In this document: positions 29,162-40,084 of the stretch, one piece after another
Layout of the letters: each line of letters starts with the position of its first letter
Position numbering within the stretch: position 1 is the first letter of the stretch
NCBI GenBank assembly: GCA_024280775.1
Contig: JAJRPM010000004.1
Location: 1-64,000 of the forward strand
Direction: 5' to 3'
DNA from: Candidatus Zixiibacteriota bacterium
Lineage (GTDB): Bacteria; Zixibacteria; MSB-5A5; GN15; JACZUZ01
Length of the DNA: 64,000 bases
Position numbers and translations under genes: made by a program
Notes under the pieces: model-generated
What the model was told of the DNA's origin: nothing
Database searches by the model: none
Seen by the model: only the letters and a program-made list of their open reading frames with translations

Positions 29162-30145
29162 TCACGGACCGCAAATCGGAGCCGCACCGCCTGTAAATAT
29201 ATGCGCTATTCCATACGTAACATCTGCGATATTCGAGAATCCATCGCCATTTACATCTGCGGCCTGATCACATATCGGAGCGTCTCCTCCTCTGAATATT
29301 CGCTCTATCAAGAATGTTACATCAGCGATATTGAATGCGCCATCATTATTAGCATCACCTGCCACAATACAGCACTGCGCAGTAAGAGCTGGCACAAATC
29401 CGTCATCACCGACGAAAGTATGAAACAAGGGATACACCGAGCTATCGGCGGTCGGCGCCTGAGCCGGCGATAGTACCGTCCAATCCAAACCTAAACTTGT
29501 TACATTGATTGACATCGGAACCGACAAATGTAGAATCACTGGCACATCAAATGCGCCTGACCGGGAAGCCGCATCAACGATTCCTATGCGTACCACGCCG
29601 GGGCCGTCAACTGAGTAGAACCCAAGTCCTGTACCGTTATCGAATACCGAACCCGGAGCCGGAACCGTCACTGAATCTATTATCGCCGGCGCTCCATCCA
29701 GGGTAATAGAAAGCGGGGCTGTAAAGGCTGAAAAATCTGGCGCGCCGACTATGGTCAATGGCACATCCACCGATGTTACCCCTGGGGAGATACTACTCAC
29801 ATAACGAAGTTCAATCGACGGGTCTATTGGCGGAGCCAGCGCAGGTAGTGTTGGCGGACAAGAGCCTCCTGGATTGGCAAAGGTGCAGTTGAAGAAGCAA
29901 TTCCACAGACCCTGCACATCTGATATGGTAAATATTTGGCGCCCGTCAAAATCAGCGACATCAAGGTCAGCAGGCGGTATTCCGGCGTTGAAAAGGTATT
30001 CGATACTTATAATTATATCCTGGATCTTGATTACGCCATCGCCATCGGCGTCCCCACACAAGGTGGCCTTCACAGGAACCGGTTGCATACAGAACAGAAC
30101 TCCGATTACCAACCCTAGTACAAAGTTTTTCTTTTTCATTATCAT
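29162..30145 (-). CDS. secreted protein with N- and C-terminal dockerin-like modules (tandem paralogue 1)
   Basis: The 327-aa product has a signal peptide (about 1-28), then immediately a dockerin-like pair (CGDADGDGVIKIQDIIISIEYLF and a degenerate second motif, about 30-80). A central beta-sandwich follows (about 105-240) with a PLSITLDGAPAIIDSVTVPAPGS stretch reminiscent of cohesin-type folds. The C terminus is the standard CC-flanked double module (258-327, ending CGP). AAGGG precedes the first ATG; a second ATG lies two codons later. It is the same length as the gene at 30226 and aligns along its whole length, so the pair arose by tandem duplication. No enzyme motif is visible. Confidence 0.85.
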   Translation of the reverse strand: MIMKKKNFVLGLVIGVLFCMQPVPVKATLCGDADGDGVIKIQDIIISIEYLFNAGIPPADLDVADFDGRQIFTISDVQGLWNCFFNCTFANPGGSCPPTLPALAPPIDPSIELRYVSSISPGVTSVDVPLTIVGAPDFSAFTAPLSITLDGAPAIIDSVTVPAPGSVFDNGTGLGFYSVDGPGVVRIGIVDAASRSGAFDVPVILHLSVPMSINVTSLGLDWTVLSPAQAPTADSSVYPLFHTFVGDDGFVPALTAQCCIVAGDANNDGAFNIADVTFLIERIFRGGDAPICDQAADVNGDGFSNIADVTYGIAHIFTGGAAPICGP

Positions 30146-30225
30146 TTCTACCCTTTCCTGAATTGCTGCGTTTATGATACGAGTTGATTATATATAACAA
30201 AATCAGTTGCGAAACTGCGCCAACC

Positions 30226-31209
30226 TTATGGCCCGCAAATCGGAGCCGGGCCGCTTGAAAATATTCTAGCGATGCCATAGGTGACATCTGCGATATTCAT
30301 ATCGCCGTCACCGTTGGCATCGGCGGATTGCGCGCAATGCGAGGCGACTCCTCCGGTGAATATCCTTGCTATCAAGAAAGTTACATCAGCGATGTTGAAT
30401 GAGCCGTCATCATTGGCGTCTCCGGGAACGATACAACAACTACTCACTAGTGCAGGGACAAACACAGGATCAATGTCGTTTCGATAGAACAATGGATACA
30501 CGGAGTTATCCGGGGTCGGCGCCTGCCCCGGAGAGAGAACGGCCCAGTTGACGTCAAGAACACTTTCTGACCCGGACGGCGGAACAGTCAGGTGGATAAG
30601 AGCGGTGACGTCCGCCTTGACCGGAGAAGGGGCGTTGATAGTTATCACGCCGAATCTGACCTCACCCAGACTAGAGACAGATGAGCTGGGAAGAGAGGGA
30701 TCGAAGATTGACCCGGGAACCGGAAAAGTAATGGAATCAACCACTGCTGGCGAACCATTTATATTTATCGTGAGGGGAGTGATAAAAGCTTCGATTCGAG
30801 GAAAATCCACTAAAGTCAACGGCATATCAAAGGAACTTACATTGGCCGGGATACGATTGGGGAAATGTAGTTTTGCCGATAAGTCCGTAACCGGGGCCAG
30901 CGGAGGTTCGCTTGATGGACAAGCGCCAAAGGTACCGGGTCCACATGAAAAAATGCAGGTCAGCGCGAATTGCGCATCAAGTATACTAAGAAACTGAGAG
31001 CCATCGTATTCAGCTGAGTCAAAATCATTTGGCGGCGGACCGCTCTCGATGAGATATCTCATTGTTGACACGATGTCCCCGATATTGTTGATTCCATCAC
31101 CGTTGAAGTCACCGCATGCCAAGGGCTCCTTTGGGGAGATTACGCCGAAAAACACCACCGCCATAAGAAATGGCGCTATTACTCGATTTACATTACCCAT
31201 TGCATTCAT
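30226..31209 (-). CDS. secreted protein with N- and C-terminal dockerin-like modules (tandem paralogue 2)
   Basis: The 327-aa product is the paralogue of its downstream neighbour: signal peptide, N-terminal CGDFNGDGINNIGDIVSTMRYL module, central beta-domain with PLTININGSPAVVDSITFPVPGS, conserved NWAVLSPGQAPTPDNSVYPLF, and a C-terminal CC-flanked double module ending CGP. The first Cys site of the tail differs (GGVASHC instead of GGPAPxC). A strong AGGAG precedes the ATG. The two genes are 80 bp apart and probably form one operon. Divergence is moderate, so the duplication is not recent. Confidence 0.85.
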   Translation of the reverse strand: MNAMGNVNRVIAPFLMAVVFFGVISPKEPLACGDFNGDGINNIGDIVSTMRYLIESGPPPNDFDSAEYDGSQFLSILDAQFALTCIFSCGPGTFGACPSSEPPLAPVTDLSAKLHFPNRIPANVSSFDMPLTLVDFPRIEAFITPLTININGSPAVVDSITFPVPGSIFDPSLPSSSVSSLGEVRFGVITINAPSPVKADVTALIHLTVPPSGSESVLDVNWAVLSPGQAPTPDNSVYPLFYRNDIDPVFVPALVSSCCIVPGDANDDGSFNIADVTFLIARIFTGGVASHCAQSADANGDGDMNIADVTYGIARIFSSGPAPICGP

Positions 31210-31572
31210 TTTTCTCTCCTAGAAGAGTTAGAATTGTCCCGCAATACATTGTTTGATGTAACTTTGATGTAACTCGGCCCGCTATGGTAGATTAAATGCT
31301 CCAGCGCAATATAGCAAGGGAAATTTGACGGGCCCGACCTCTCGGGGCCTGCTGGTAAAGCCGTATCTATTGTGTGGGACTTAACTTACGCTTTTTGAGA
31401 ATTGTGACAGCACACTATTTTCATAGAGAAAGTGTGGGGTCACTCAACAGCAAAAAGCGCGATAGCATGACCCGACGCAACAGGTTCTACTCTATCAATC
31501 AACCCTAGGGGCAGGCCGCAAATCGAACAAGAAGGAGGAGGGAATAGGCCAAATCAGCCTACGTTTTGTAAG
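31210..31572. other. intergenic stretch with no assigned content
   Basis: 363 bp between two same-strand secreted-protein genes. It should hold the promoter of the tandem pair. I see no clear hexamers, terminator or RNA. Confidence 0.4.
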
Positions 31573-32439
31573 TCATGATCCGCAAATTGGAGCCGGGCCA
31601 CCGCTGAAAATTCGCGCAATCAGGTATATTACATCTGAGATATTGAAAGAGCCGTCGCCGTTTGAGTCGGCTTGCCGTGGACAGAACGGCGCGGGGCCGC
31701 CACCGAAGATATGGTTTATGCCTTGTGAAACGTCCACTATATCAACTGAGCCATTATTGCTGAAATCGCCAGGGACATCACAGGTTGTGCACTCGGTGAT
31801 TTCGATACAGAAGCCACCGACCGGATAGCCGCCTACGGTTCCACCCCATTCCACATCGATTAGGCTCCCGCTGAATCCGCTACCTTCTGAGAATAACCAA
31901 ATCCCTGATGGCGGAAACAGAGCAGTATCAACACACAAAATGCCTTCTTGAAGAACAGTGAGGTTTCCTGCGAATATATCCTGCGGAGACGTTGGTCCAT
32001 AGCCACCCGAAACTAGTATTGTCCCTCCTGTAAAAAATGAACTAGGAAGACTACCGCCAAATGCATCCGGACCCGGGGTAATACTCGCTCCGCCAAGGGT
32101 AAACACGCTTGGGTCAGACCATGCGGGGAAGGTAGTTACAGGTGCATTCCAGATAACCTGCGTAATCGATCCGTCAGGACTATATATCTTGAATGGAACA
32201 GTAGAGCTTCCAACTGTTATCTTCGATTCGAAATTCCATATAATGTCAAATGGCGAGCCGGGGGCAATTCGGGCAAACACGCTGTCCGGCTGAGTAGCGT
32301 TGAAAACGGAAGCTCCCTCGACTCTCACTTCTATGTTGTTCCTCATTTGTGAGACGCTCAACTGTGGGAATAGAATCAACGCTCCAACTAACAACAGCAG
32401 GAATTGATACATAGTATTGGGCATCGAACGTTCGTACAT
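31573..32439 (-). CDS. secreted beta-domain protein with dockerin-like tail
   Basis: The 288-aa product starts MYERSMPNTMYQF and has a signal peptide ending near LSVS|QM. A single beta-rich domain of about 190 residues follows (VEVRVEGASVFN... to ...GFCIEITECTTC), and the C-terminal double dockerin-like module (about 220-288) ends PAPICGS. The first motif of this module is divergent (FSNNGSVDIVDVSQGINHIF) and only one Cys precedes it. GGAG lies 8 nt before the chosen ATG; the longer frame to 32508 has no such signal. Function unknown. Confidence 0.85.
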   Translation of the reverse strand: MYERSMPNTMYQFLLLLVGALILFPQLSVSQMRNNIEVRVEGASVFNATQPDSVFARIAPGSPFDIIWNFESKITVGSSTVPFKIYSPDGSITQVIWNAPVTTFPAWSDPSVFTLGGASITPGPDAFGGSLPSSFFTGGTILVSGGYGPTSPQDIFAGNLTVLQEGILCVDTALFPPSGIWLFSEGSGFSGSLIDVEWGGTVGGYPVGGFCIEITECTTCDVPGDFSNNGSVDIVDVSQGINHIFGGGPAPFCPRQADSNGDGSFNISDVIYLIARIFSGGPAPICGS

Positions 32440-32987
32440 GACAGTAACTCCTTGAATTGGATGTGTTAGTTGAAATCCATTTGTAGACGGCTTTACCCAA
32501 GCCGCCATAGCGATTTCTGCTTTCGCAGTAAATCATTAAACTGTGAATCATCTAAATTGATTATCACGCACTTGTGAGGCAGTATCGCAATATCTTCCCA
32601 ACAGTTTGAAAATAGACCTATAATTGCCTAATTGTCAAGAACTTTATGGAGTGAATTAGGCTCCGAATCTTTTCGAGCGTTCTCAGTTACCCAAGTTAAG
32701 TCATGATTAGTAACCATTTGGCCTTCTGAAGTGATCCACATTTCCTGTTGTTATTCTGCTGTTTTGTATTATCTTATTAGCGGCCGTATTTAGTACTTGC
32801 CGTCGGCCAAGGGATTGTCCCTGCTCAACTTGCGTATAATCGCGCCTAACCTCATTTTGTCGCCGCCTATTACTTTGGCTCTATTTCGCGCCTTATCCAA
32901 TTGCGGTTAATCAGGCGCTATTTTTGCAGGACCGTCTATTGACATGAACTTCCGAAACTTACTCCGAGAGATTGAATTGAACCGAAT
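32440..32987. other. divergent intergenic region, no gene
   Basis: About 550 bp separating divergent secreted-protein genes. It probably contains both promoters. Nothing else is recognisable. Confidence 0.4.
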
Positions 32988-35915
32988 ATGAGAATAGCCG
33001 TACGTAAATTACTGATAGCAAGCGCCTTAGTTCTTTTGGGCTTTCTTGCGTCCCCGGAAAAAGGTTACTCCCAATGCACATCAGGTATTGCATTATCTGG
33101 CGAGGTTGCAGGAGATTACTTCGGCAGATCAGTTTCCGGAACCGGAGATTTTGACGGCGACGGCTTTGATGACATACTTGTCGGTTCGGGCGCAAACGAC
33201 GAAGCCGGTGCTAACGCCGGCAAGGTATACATTTACTCTGGAACGACCGGAGCGCTGATAACTTCCTTTACCGGCCGTGCGGCAGGAGAAATCTTCGGAA
33301 GCTCCGCCAGCTTTATCGGCAATGTGAACAATTCGCCTTTTACCGATGAGTTCATTGCCGGCGCCAAGAGTTCTGATGTTGCAGGGGCTGATGCTGGACG
33401 CGCATATGTATTTTCCAATGGGAACAGCTTCCCAATTTACACCCTGACAGGAGAAGCCGCAGGAGATGAGTTCGGTTTTTCGGTATCTGGCGCAGGTGAC
33501 GTAAACAATGACGGCTTCATGGACTTTATTGTCGGCGCCCCGTTCAATGACGCCGGAGGAGCGAACGCCGGACGCGCTTATGTTTATTCCGGGCAATCAG
33601 GCTTAATACTCTACACTCTGACTGGATTGACCGCCGGTGACGAATTTGGTTTTTCTGTTTCCGGGGCCGGTGACGTTAATAGTGACGGTTTCGCTGATGT
33701 CATAGTTGGCGCTCCTTCAAGTGATGCGACGGGAACTGACGCCGGCCGGGCTTTTGTGTTTTCCGGAGCGACAGGACTGGTTCTTTACACTTACACCGGC
33801 ACAAACTCATTCGATTATCTAGGCCGCGCTGTTGCCGGTATTGGTGACGCTGACGGCGACACATTTGATGATTACGTTATTGGCGCTTCTCAGTCGGTGC
33901 TAAGTGGCGCAGGACAAGCATTCATTTATTCCGGTCAAACCGGCGTTCTAACTCGCACACTCAGCGGAGAGTTTGCATTTGACTCATTTGGGGCAACTCT
34001 TTCTCCTGCTGGTGATGTCAATCAGGACGGACTGGCCGATGTGCTTGTCGGCGCATACGCTAACGATGTGGGCGGCAATCTAGCAGGACGAGTCTATGTC
34101 TACGATGGCTCAACTGGCTCTCTCCTTTTCCAGCTTACAGGTTCAGCGGCAGGAGATTATTTTGGCATTGCCATAACTGGCGGTGGAGATTTCAACAACG
34201 ACGGTTTCGAGGACATGGCTATCGCCGCATATGGTAGCGACCTTGGCGGAGTTGATGTAGGTCGTGTTACAATCTATACCTGCACACCAGATTCCGACCT
34301 TGATGGAATACAAGACCACCTGGATAATTGCCCTTCCATTGCAAATCCCACCCAAACTGACGCTGACAACGACGGTGTCGGTGACATCTGCGACGGCTGT
34401 CCGTTTGACCCGAACAACGACATTGACGGTGACGGAATTTGCGGCGATGTGGATAATTGCCCAACTACGGCAAACCCTACACAGATAGACACGGACGGCG
34501 ACGGCATTGGTGATCTTTGTGACGCTTGCCCTAACGACCCGCTCAACGATATTGATGGTGACGGAGTCTGTGGCGATGTTGATATTTGCCCTAACAATCC
34601 GGACCCGGGACAATTCGACACTGATGGTGACGGTATTGGTGATGCTTGTGACGCTTGCCCGAATGATCCGCTAAATGACATCGATGGTGATGGCGTCTGT
34701 GGTGACGTTGATAACTGTCCGACCACAGCCAATGCAACACAGCTGGACTCTGACGGTGACGGAATTGGCGACTTCTGCGACACTTGCCCACTTGACCCGG
34801 ACAACGACATTGATGGTGATGGAATCTGCGGCAATGTAGATAACTGCCCCACAATAGCCAATCCTACCCAATTGGATTCTGACGGAGACGGCGTTGGTGA
34901 TGTATGTGACGCATGCCCCAATGATCCGCTTGATGATATAGATGGTGACGGCATCTGTGGTGACGTAGACAATTGTCCCACGACAGCTAATCCGACACAG
35001 TTGGATACTGATGGAGATGGAGTCGGTGATATATGTGATATTTGTCCTACCATTTCAGATTCTTTGCAAATCGACACCGATGGAGATGGGATTGGTGATG
35101 CTTGCGACGCCTGTCCGAATGACTCGCTTAACGATGCAGACGGTGATGGAATTTGCGGAGATGTTGATAATTGCCCGACGCCTAACCCGGCCCAGACTGA
35201 TACTGACGGTGACGCCCTAGGTGATGTTTGCGATAACTGCCCAACCATTTTCAACGCCAACCAAACAGACACTGATGGAGACGGCATAGGCGATGCATGT
35301 GACACTTGCCCGAACGACTCGCTAAACGATATTGACGGCGACGGCATCTGTGGTGATGTAGACAATTGTCCTACCACCGCGAATCCGACACAGGCCGACT
35401 CAGATGGGGATGGCATTGGTGATATTTGTGACGCATGTCCTAATGACCCGGACAATGACATAGACGGTGATGGAATTTGTGGTGATGTAGACAATTGCCC
35501 GAGTGTTTCAAATCCATCTCAGCTGGACACCGACTTGGACGGCATAGGTGATGCATGTGACGCCTGCCCACTTGATTCTCTCAATGACATTGACGGTGAC
35601 GGAGTTTGTGGCGATGTGGATAATTGCCCGACAGATTTCAATCCTACTCAGTCAGATATAGATTTCGATGGCTTAGGTGATGTATGTGACTTCTGTTGTA
35701 TTGTTCCCGGTGATGCAAACAATGACGGTACGATGAATATAAGCGATGTAACATTCATCATTGCCAGAATCTTCTCAGGAGGCCCGGCGCCTCCCTGCCA
35801 GGATCAGGCAGACGCCAATGGCGATAACACGGTTAATGTCGCTGATGTCACTACGCTCATAGCTCGTATTTTCGCCAGTGGTGTTCCACCAGTTTGTGGC
35901 GCCACCGGAACTTGA
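32988..35915 (+). CDS. secreted FG-GAP propeller with thrombospondin type 3 repeats and dockerin-like tail
   Basis: The 975-aa product has a signal peptide (about 1-28). Seven FG-GAP/integrin-alpha-like blades follow (about 35-430), six of them with a DxDxDG-type calcium loop, e.g. [15 protein letters not shown] and [16 protein letters not shown]. Residues about 435-900 are thrombospondin type 3 repeats of the form [17 protein letters not shown], each with several calcium-binding Asp and paired Cys. The tail (about 903-975) is the double dockerin-like module ending CGATGT. Such proteins are rigid, calcium-loaded surface or adhesion stalks. No catalytic site is seen. It sits alone, with a terminator at 35957. 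Confidence 0.92.
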   Translation: MRIAVRKLLIASALVLLGFLASPEKGYSQCTSGIALSGEVAGDYFGRSVSGTGDFDGDGFDDILVGSGANDEAGANAGKVYIYSGTTGALITSFTGRAAGEIFGSSASFIGNVNNSPFTDEFIAGAKSSDVAGADAGRAYVFSNGNSFPIYTLTGEAAGDEFGFSVSGAGDVNNDGFMDFIVGAPFNDAGGANAGRAYVYSGQSGLILYTLTGLTAGDEFGFSVSGAGDVNSDGFADVIVGAPSSDATGTDAGRAFVFSGATGLVLYTYTGTNSFDYLGRAVAGIGDADGDTFDDYVIGASQSVLSGAGQAFIYSGQTGVLTRTLSGEFAFDSFGATLSPAGDVNQDGLADVLVGAYANDVGGNLAGRVYVYDGSTGSLLFQLTGSAAGDYFGIAITGGGDFNNDGFEDMAIAAYGSDLGGVDVGRVTIYTCTPDSDLDGIQDHLDNCPSIANPTQTDADNDGVGDICDGCPFDPNNDIDGDGICGDVDNCPTTANPTQIDTDGDGIGDLCDACPNDPLNDIDGDGVCGDVDICPNNPDPGQFDTDGDGIGDACDACPNDPLNDIDGDGVCGDVDNCPTTANATQLDSDGDGIGDFCDTCPLDPDNDIDGDGICGNVDNCPTIANPTQLDSDGDGVGDVCDACPNDPLDDIDGDGICGDVDNCPTTANPTQLDTDGDGVGDICDICPTISDSLQIDTDGDGIGDACDACPNDSLNDADGDGICGDVDNCPTPNPAQTDTDGDALGDVCDNCPTIFNANQTDTDGDGIGDACDTCPNDSLNDIDGDGICGDVDNCPTTANPTQADSDGDGIGDICDACPNDPDNDIDGDGICGDVDNCPSVSNPSQLDTDLDGIGDACDACPLDSLNDIDGDGVCGDVDNCPTDFNPTQSDIDFDGLGDVCDFCCIVPGDANNDGTMNISDVTFIIARIFSGGPAPPCQDQADANGDNTVNVADVTTLIARIFASGVPPVCGATGT
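34291..35690 (+). repeat. tandem array encoding thrombospondin type 3 repeats
   Basis: The DNA repeats with a period of roughly 125-130 bp, encoding about 42 residues per unit around CDxCP...[16 protein letters not shown] count eleven CDxCP starts, two of them short units. Units differ at many synonymous positions, so the array is old enough to have diverged but still prone to slippage. Because GAC/GAT/GGT/TGC codons dominate, the complementary strand is open for 406 codons; that is a side effect, not a gene. Confidence 0.85.
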
Positions 35916-35956
35916 TGCTAACTTAGTGGATTAGCTATCAAGAACAGTTACTAGAG

Positions 35957-35987
35957 AGCCCTGTATTGGACAATTTGATACAGGGCT
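35957..35987 (+). terminator. intrinsic terminator after the FG-GAP/TSP3 gene
   Basis: A 10-bp stem (AGCCCTGTAT/ATACAGGGCT) with an 11-nt loop is followed by TTCGTTC. It lies 42 nt after the stop codon. The remaining roughly 260 bp to the subtilase gene hold no other feature I can name. Confidence 0.75.
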
Positions 35988-36247
35988 TTCGTTCGAGAAA
36001 CAGCGCTTTGGAGAGCGCAACATTTAGTAGCAACGCCCGACATTCACTTGCAGAAACCGGCATTTGTGTTATATTCCAATCTGTGCAGGGGGATGTCACA
36101 GGGAAATGCATTAGCTTCCCGTAAATCTTAGTTGAGTAATTTTAGCAGTGTCTTGCTTGATGATTGTAGCGCTCGTGTCATTAGCTACTGATGAATGCAA
36201 GAACTATGTGGGCTAAGCAACTCAAACCTTCTGCAGAGGAAAGCGCC

Positions 36248-38680
36248 ATGTGCGAGGCCCGAACTTTATTCTCCAAAACATTCAACAAGCTTACTTCAGC
36301 TTTACTTTTTGGTCTTCTTATCGGCGGTTATGCCAATACTGCTTTGGCTGTAGTTAACACTTCTAACGGCGCGAATCCCAGTCCTCCTAAGCCTTTCATC
36401 ATCCAAGGCTCTCTTGAAGTGCGTTTCAATGATGATGTAATGGTGCGCTCGGCTGTGAGGTCGTTTGGACGCGTCAGCATTTCCAGTCCGGCAGTGAATG
36501 CGGTATTGGATGCATACTCTGTTACAGACATGCAACCGGTTTTCCCCTGGCGCAAGGAGACTTCAACGAACTCTACTGAGAGACGCATGAGTAAGTATGA
36601 ACGCCTCAGTTTCCCGCTTACTGTTGATTTGGATGAAATGATAAATGATTTACTGGCTACCGGAAAAGTAGCGACAGCAGAGAAGATTTGGGCGGTCCCG
36701 GTGATGGAGAGTCAAGCGTTACCTGATGACCCTAAATGGAACCTACAATATGCGCCGTCACTAATTGGAGCTACAAGTACTTGGGATGTTGAAGCAGGTT
36801 CTGATACTGCAAAGATTGGTGTGACAGATACCGGTGTAAATTACTTGCATGAGGATCTCAAGAATCAAATATGGGTTAACCCCGGTGAGGACCTCGATAA
36901 CGATGGCGAGGTGTATGACCTTGATGATCTCAATGGAATCGACGACGACGGTAACGGTGTTATCGACGATTTGATTGGCTATGATTTCTTCACAGGATTC
37001 GGCCAACCGATATTCCCGGGTGAAGACGGCGGCATTCCTGATCCTGACCCAAATGATTTCAATGGACATGGCACACATGTAGCCGGTATCGCCGCCGCGG
37101 CAACAAACAACGCCAAGGGTGTCGGGGGTATGGCCGGCGGCTGGGGTGTGAATCCTCAGACCTATGCCAGTCGCGGGGCTCGTATTATGTGCCTGCGAAT
37201 TGGTGGAACCGCCTCGGACGGAAACGGGTTTATCAATCTTTCGAATGCGGCAACCGCATTCGATTATGCCGCACGCATGGGAGCCGATGTGATGAACGCC
37301 TCATGGGGTTCATCAGCGCTGTCCTCAATGGCGGACGCAATCAACATGGCTAATGACAGCGGTATTTCCATTGGCAAGGCCGCTGGCAATGATAACAACG
37401 ATCTAGCGGATTGGATGAACCTCTTACCGGAAGTTATTTCTGTCGCCTCTGTCAATTCGAGCGACGTTCGATCGGGTTTTTCGAGCTTCGGTTCATGGGT
37501 CGAAATTTCCGCTCCGGGATCAGGGATTTACTCTACAAATTCAGTGCAATACACACCGACCTACGGATACAAGAGCGGCACTTCTATGGCAACTCCAGCC
37601 TATTGCGGAGCGGTGTTGCTCATCAAATCATTGATGCCAAGTTTCACGAAAGTTGAAATTGACTCTCTATTGCTAGCTACCGCTGATAATATTGACGCGC
37701 AAAACCCGGTGTACATCGGGAACTTGGGTTCAGGACGTGTCAATGTCGCAAACGCCATAGCTAATCTTCCAGTGGCGAAGTTCAGTGGTGGGCCAATACT
37801 CGCCGGGACACCGGGCCTGACCGTTGATTTCGTAGATAACTCTCCGAACTCGCCCAGCGCCTGGCTGTGGGATTTTGGCGATGGCGCAACTTCGACCATG
37901 CAGAATCCTTCACACATTTACAATCAAGCAGGGCTCTTTACTGTGACTTTGAACGCCACCGAGCCGCGGGGAGTTGGATTCGAGCAGGCAAAGCGTATGG
38001 TTTTTGTGCATGCTGATACAGCCGGTGGCGACAACGGCGCAGGTATTCTTTCACAGGGGGTTGTCGTTCCCATCACTTTGCGAAATGATTTCCTGGTGAA
38101 GTCAATGACATTGCCATTGGGTTATGCCGATGCGAACGGAGTCTCACTGGTGTTTGATTCATTTTCTACTGCGGGGCTACGCACCGAGGACTGGGATGTA
38201 CAATCGCTCGAACTCGCTGACCCGATCAACAAAGAGCTTCTCATCAAGCTACAAAGTGATGTAGTCTTCGGACACTCTCGCTATTTGCAACCGGGTTCCG
38301 AGCCCGTTGTAAATCTGTACTTTACGTTTGACCCGTCGTCTTTGCCAGCCTCTATGCCCATAACCAGCCCTACGGTTCTAAGCCAATCATTACTTGTTGA
38401 AGCTCAACAAGGCGCATATACGCCGACTTATGTTCCGGCTCTGGCAACCATGTCCGGTTGTTGCGATCTGCCAGGTGACGCCGACAACAGTGGCTCAAGT
38501 AACATTGCAGATGTGACCTATTTGATTGCCAGAATATTCTCTGCCGGGCCTGCTCCGATTTGCGCTGACGAAGGAGACGCTGACAGCAGTAATTCGGTTA
38601 ACATCGCTGATGTTACTTATCTCATTGCGCGTATATTCAGCGCAGGTCCTGCGCCTTCTTGCGGTACAACTGGGTTATGA
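36248..38680 (+). CDS. secreted subtilisin-like (S8) protease with PKD, cohesin-like and dockerin-like domains
   Basis: The 810-aa product has a signal peptide (about 1-35), a short propeptide and an S8 catalytic domain with Asp194 (GVTDTGV), His274 (NGHGTHVAG) and Ser446 (GTSMATP). A PKD domain (about 507-595, LWDFGDGATS) follows, then a beta-domain with cohesin-like features (VVPITLRNDFLVKSMTLPLGY, about 605-730) and the double dockerin-like module (737-810). AGAGGA lies before the ATG at 36248; the frame continues upstream to 36191, but the extension would bury the signal peptide. It is probably a surface-attached protease with a broad substrate range. Confidence 0.93.
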   Translation: MCEARTLFSKTFNKLTSALLFGLLIGGYANTALAVVNTSNGANPSPPKPFIIQGSLEVRFNDDVMVRSAVRSFGRVSISSPAVNAVLDAYSVTDMQPVFPWRKETSTNSTERRMSKYERLSFPLTVDLDEMINDLLATGKVATAEKIWAVPVMESQALPDDPKWNLQYAPSLIGATSTWDVEAGSDTAKIGVTDTGVNYLHEDLKNQIWVNPGEDLDNDGEVYDLDDLNGIDDDGNGVIDDLIGYDFFTGFGQPIFPGEDGGIPDPDPNDFNGHGTHVAGIAAAATNNAKGVGGMAGGWGVNPQTYASRGARIMCLRIGGTASDGNGFINLSNAATAFDYAARMGADVMNASWGSSALSSMADAINMANDSGISIGKAAGNDNNDLADWMNLLPEVISVASVNSSDVRSGFSSFGSWVEISAPGSGIYSTNSVQYTPTYGYKSGTSMATPAYCGAVLLIKSLMPSFTKVEIDSLLLATADNIDAQNPVYIGNLGSGRVNVANAIANLPVAKFSGGPILAGTPGLTVDFVDNSPNSPSAWLWDFGDGATSTMQNPSHIYNQAGLFTVTLNATEPRGVGFEQAKRMVFVHADTAGGDNGAGILSQGVVVPITLRNDFLVKSMTLPLGYADANGVSLVFDSFSTAGLRTEDWDVQSLELADPINKELLIKLQSDVVFGHSRYLQPGSEPVVNLYFTFDPSSLPASMPITSPTVLSQSLLVEAQQGAYTPTYVPALATMSGCCDLPGDADNSGSSNIADVTYLIARIFSAGPAPICADEGDADSSNSVNIADVTYLIARIFSAGPAPSCGTTGL

Positions 38681-38820
38681 CGCATTTCTCTTCTTAACTG
38701 CTCTTGTCTTGTAATCCACCATTCCCTCCACATTTTTTCCATTGCTTGAACTGGCTCAATTGCTTATTCATTGCTTGCCAGTTTCATTGACACTAAACTT
38801 GCAATTCAAAAGGGCAATCA

Positions 38821-40059
38821 ATGAGTCCGTTTACTATAGTAGCCATTTTCATTACCGCCGCGGCTCTCGCGAGCTATATCAACTACCGCTACACCAAGCT
38901 TCCCTCAACAGTGGGTGTGCTAGCGATTTCACTAGCGATGTCTCTGCTGTTGATTGCACTCAATGCGATGGGGCTGGACATACAGGGCCCGGCGCAAGAA
39001 TTCCTGGCGCGCACAGATTTCAGCGTCACTCTAATGCAAGGCATGCTTAGCTTCCTGCTTTTTGCCGGAGCGATTAGGATTAACCTCAATGATCTGGTGA
39101 AGCAGAAATTTGTAGTTAGCACATTGGCGACTGTGGGCGTTGTGTTGAGTACCTTCCTGATTAGCGCAACCTTGTACTACACGTTGCAACTATTCTCTGT
39201 CACCATGCCATTTATTTACTGCCTGCTCTTCGGGGCGCTGATTTCGCCGACTGATCCGGTCGCCGTTTTATCGATTCTGAAATCTTTGAAGGCGCCGAAG
39301 ACATTGGAAACCAAAATCGCTGGCGAGTCGCTTTTCAATGATGGAGTGGGTGTTGTTGTATTTTTGACGATTCTCGGGATTGCAAACTCCGCGCCTGAAC
39401 ATTCAGCGACAGTTTTGTCAGTTGCTACGCTGTTTTTGCAAGAGGCTGTGGGTGGAATCGTATTTGGTTTGGTTATCGGATTCGTGGCATATAAAGCGCT
39501 CAAGCAGGTTGATGATCACTCGGTGGAGGTTCTTATCACTTTGGCTCTGGTGTGTGGCGGTTTTGCGCTGGCCACTGCGATTCATACATCCGGACCGATT
39601 GCAATTGTAGTAGCAGGATTGCTAATCGGCAACCATGGACGTCAGTTTGCAATGAGCCAAAGAACCCGAGAGCGGCTCGATGACTTTTGGGAGATGCTTG
39701 ACGAGATTCTCAATGCGGTGCTGTTTGTCTGGATAGGCCTTGAGGCGCTGACTCTCGACTTTACACTCAACTATGTATTGTTGGGCGGTGTCACCGTTAT
39801 TCTGACATTAGGCGCTCGTTACATCAGCGTTTGGTCAGTGATTAGTTTGCTCAAGTTTCGTAGAGAATTCACAGATGGAGCGATTCGCATTCTCACTTGG
39901 GGAGGATTGCGCGGCGGCATCTCAGTGGCGCTGGCGCTTTCAATTCCTCAAGGCCCCGAACGAGACTTAATTGTCTCGCTCACCTATATGGTTGTGATAT
40001 TCTCAATACTCGTGCAGGGGCTAACAATCAAGCGCCTGATACCTCAAACAGCTTCCTAA
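38821..40059 (+). CDS. CPA1-family Na+/H+ antiporter (NhaP-like)
   Basis: The 412-aa protein has about 12-13 transmembrane helices. It shows the CPA1 hallmarks: ISPTDPVAVL (142-150) with the discontinuous-helix Asp and GESLFNDGVGVV (168-179) with the Asn-Asp ion site, then LRGGISVALAL near the end. It exchanges cytoplasmic Na+ (or K+) for protons across the inner membrane, for pH and salt homeostasis. It lacks a long C-terminal regulatory domain. It is a single gene convergent with the DUF1028 gene. Confidence 0.95.
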   Translation: MSPFTIVAIFITAAALASYINYRYTKLPSTVGVLAISLAMSLLLIALNAMGLDIQGPAQEFLARTDFSVTLMQGMLSFLLFAGAIRINLNDLVKQKFVVSTLATVGVVLSTFLISATLYYTLQLFSVTMPFIYCLLFGALISPTDPVAVLSILKSLKAPKTLETKIAGESLFNDGVGVVVFLTILGIANSAPEHSATVLSVATLFLQEAVGGIVFGLVIGFVAYKALKQVDDHSVEVLITLALVCGGFALATAIHTSGPIAIVVAGLLIGNHGRQFAMSQRTRERLDDFWEMLDEILNAVLFVWIGLEALTLDFTLNYVLLGGVTVILTLGARYISVWSVISLLKFRREFTDGAIRILTWGGLRGGISVALALSIPQGPERDLIVSLTYMVVIFSILVQGLTIKRLIPQTAS

Positions 40060-40084
40060 CAAGCTCACACGCTTAGTCTATTCG

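Noticed and set aside
34274-35494. 406-codon minus-strand frame
   Set aside because: It is antisense to the thrombospondin type 3 repeat array; low-complexity Ser/Pro product, no ribosome-binding site. Kept only as an observation.
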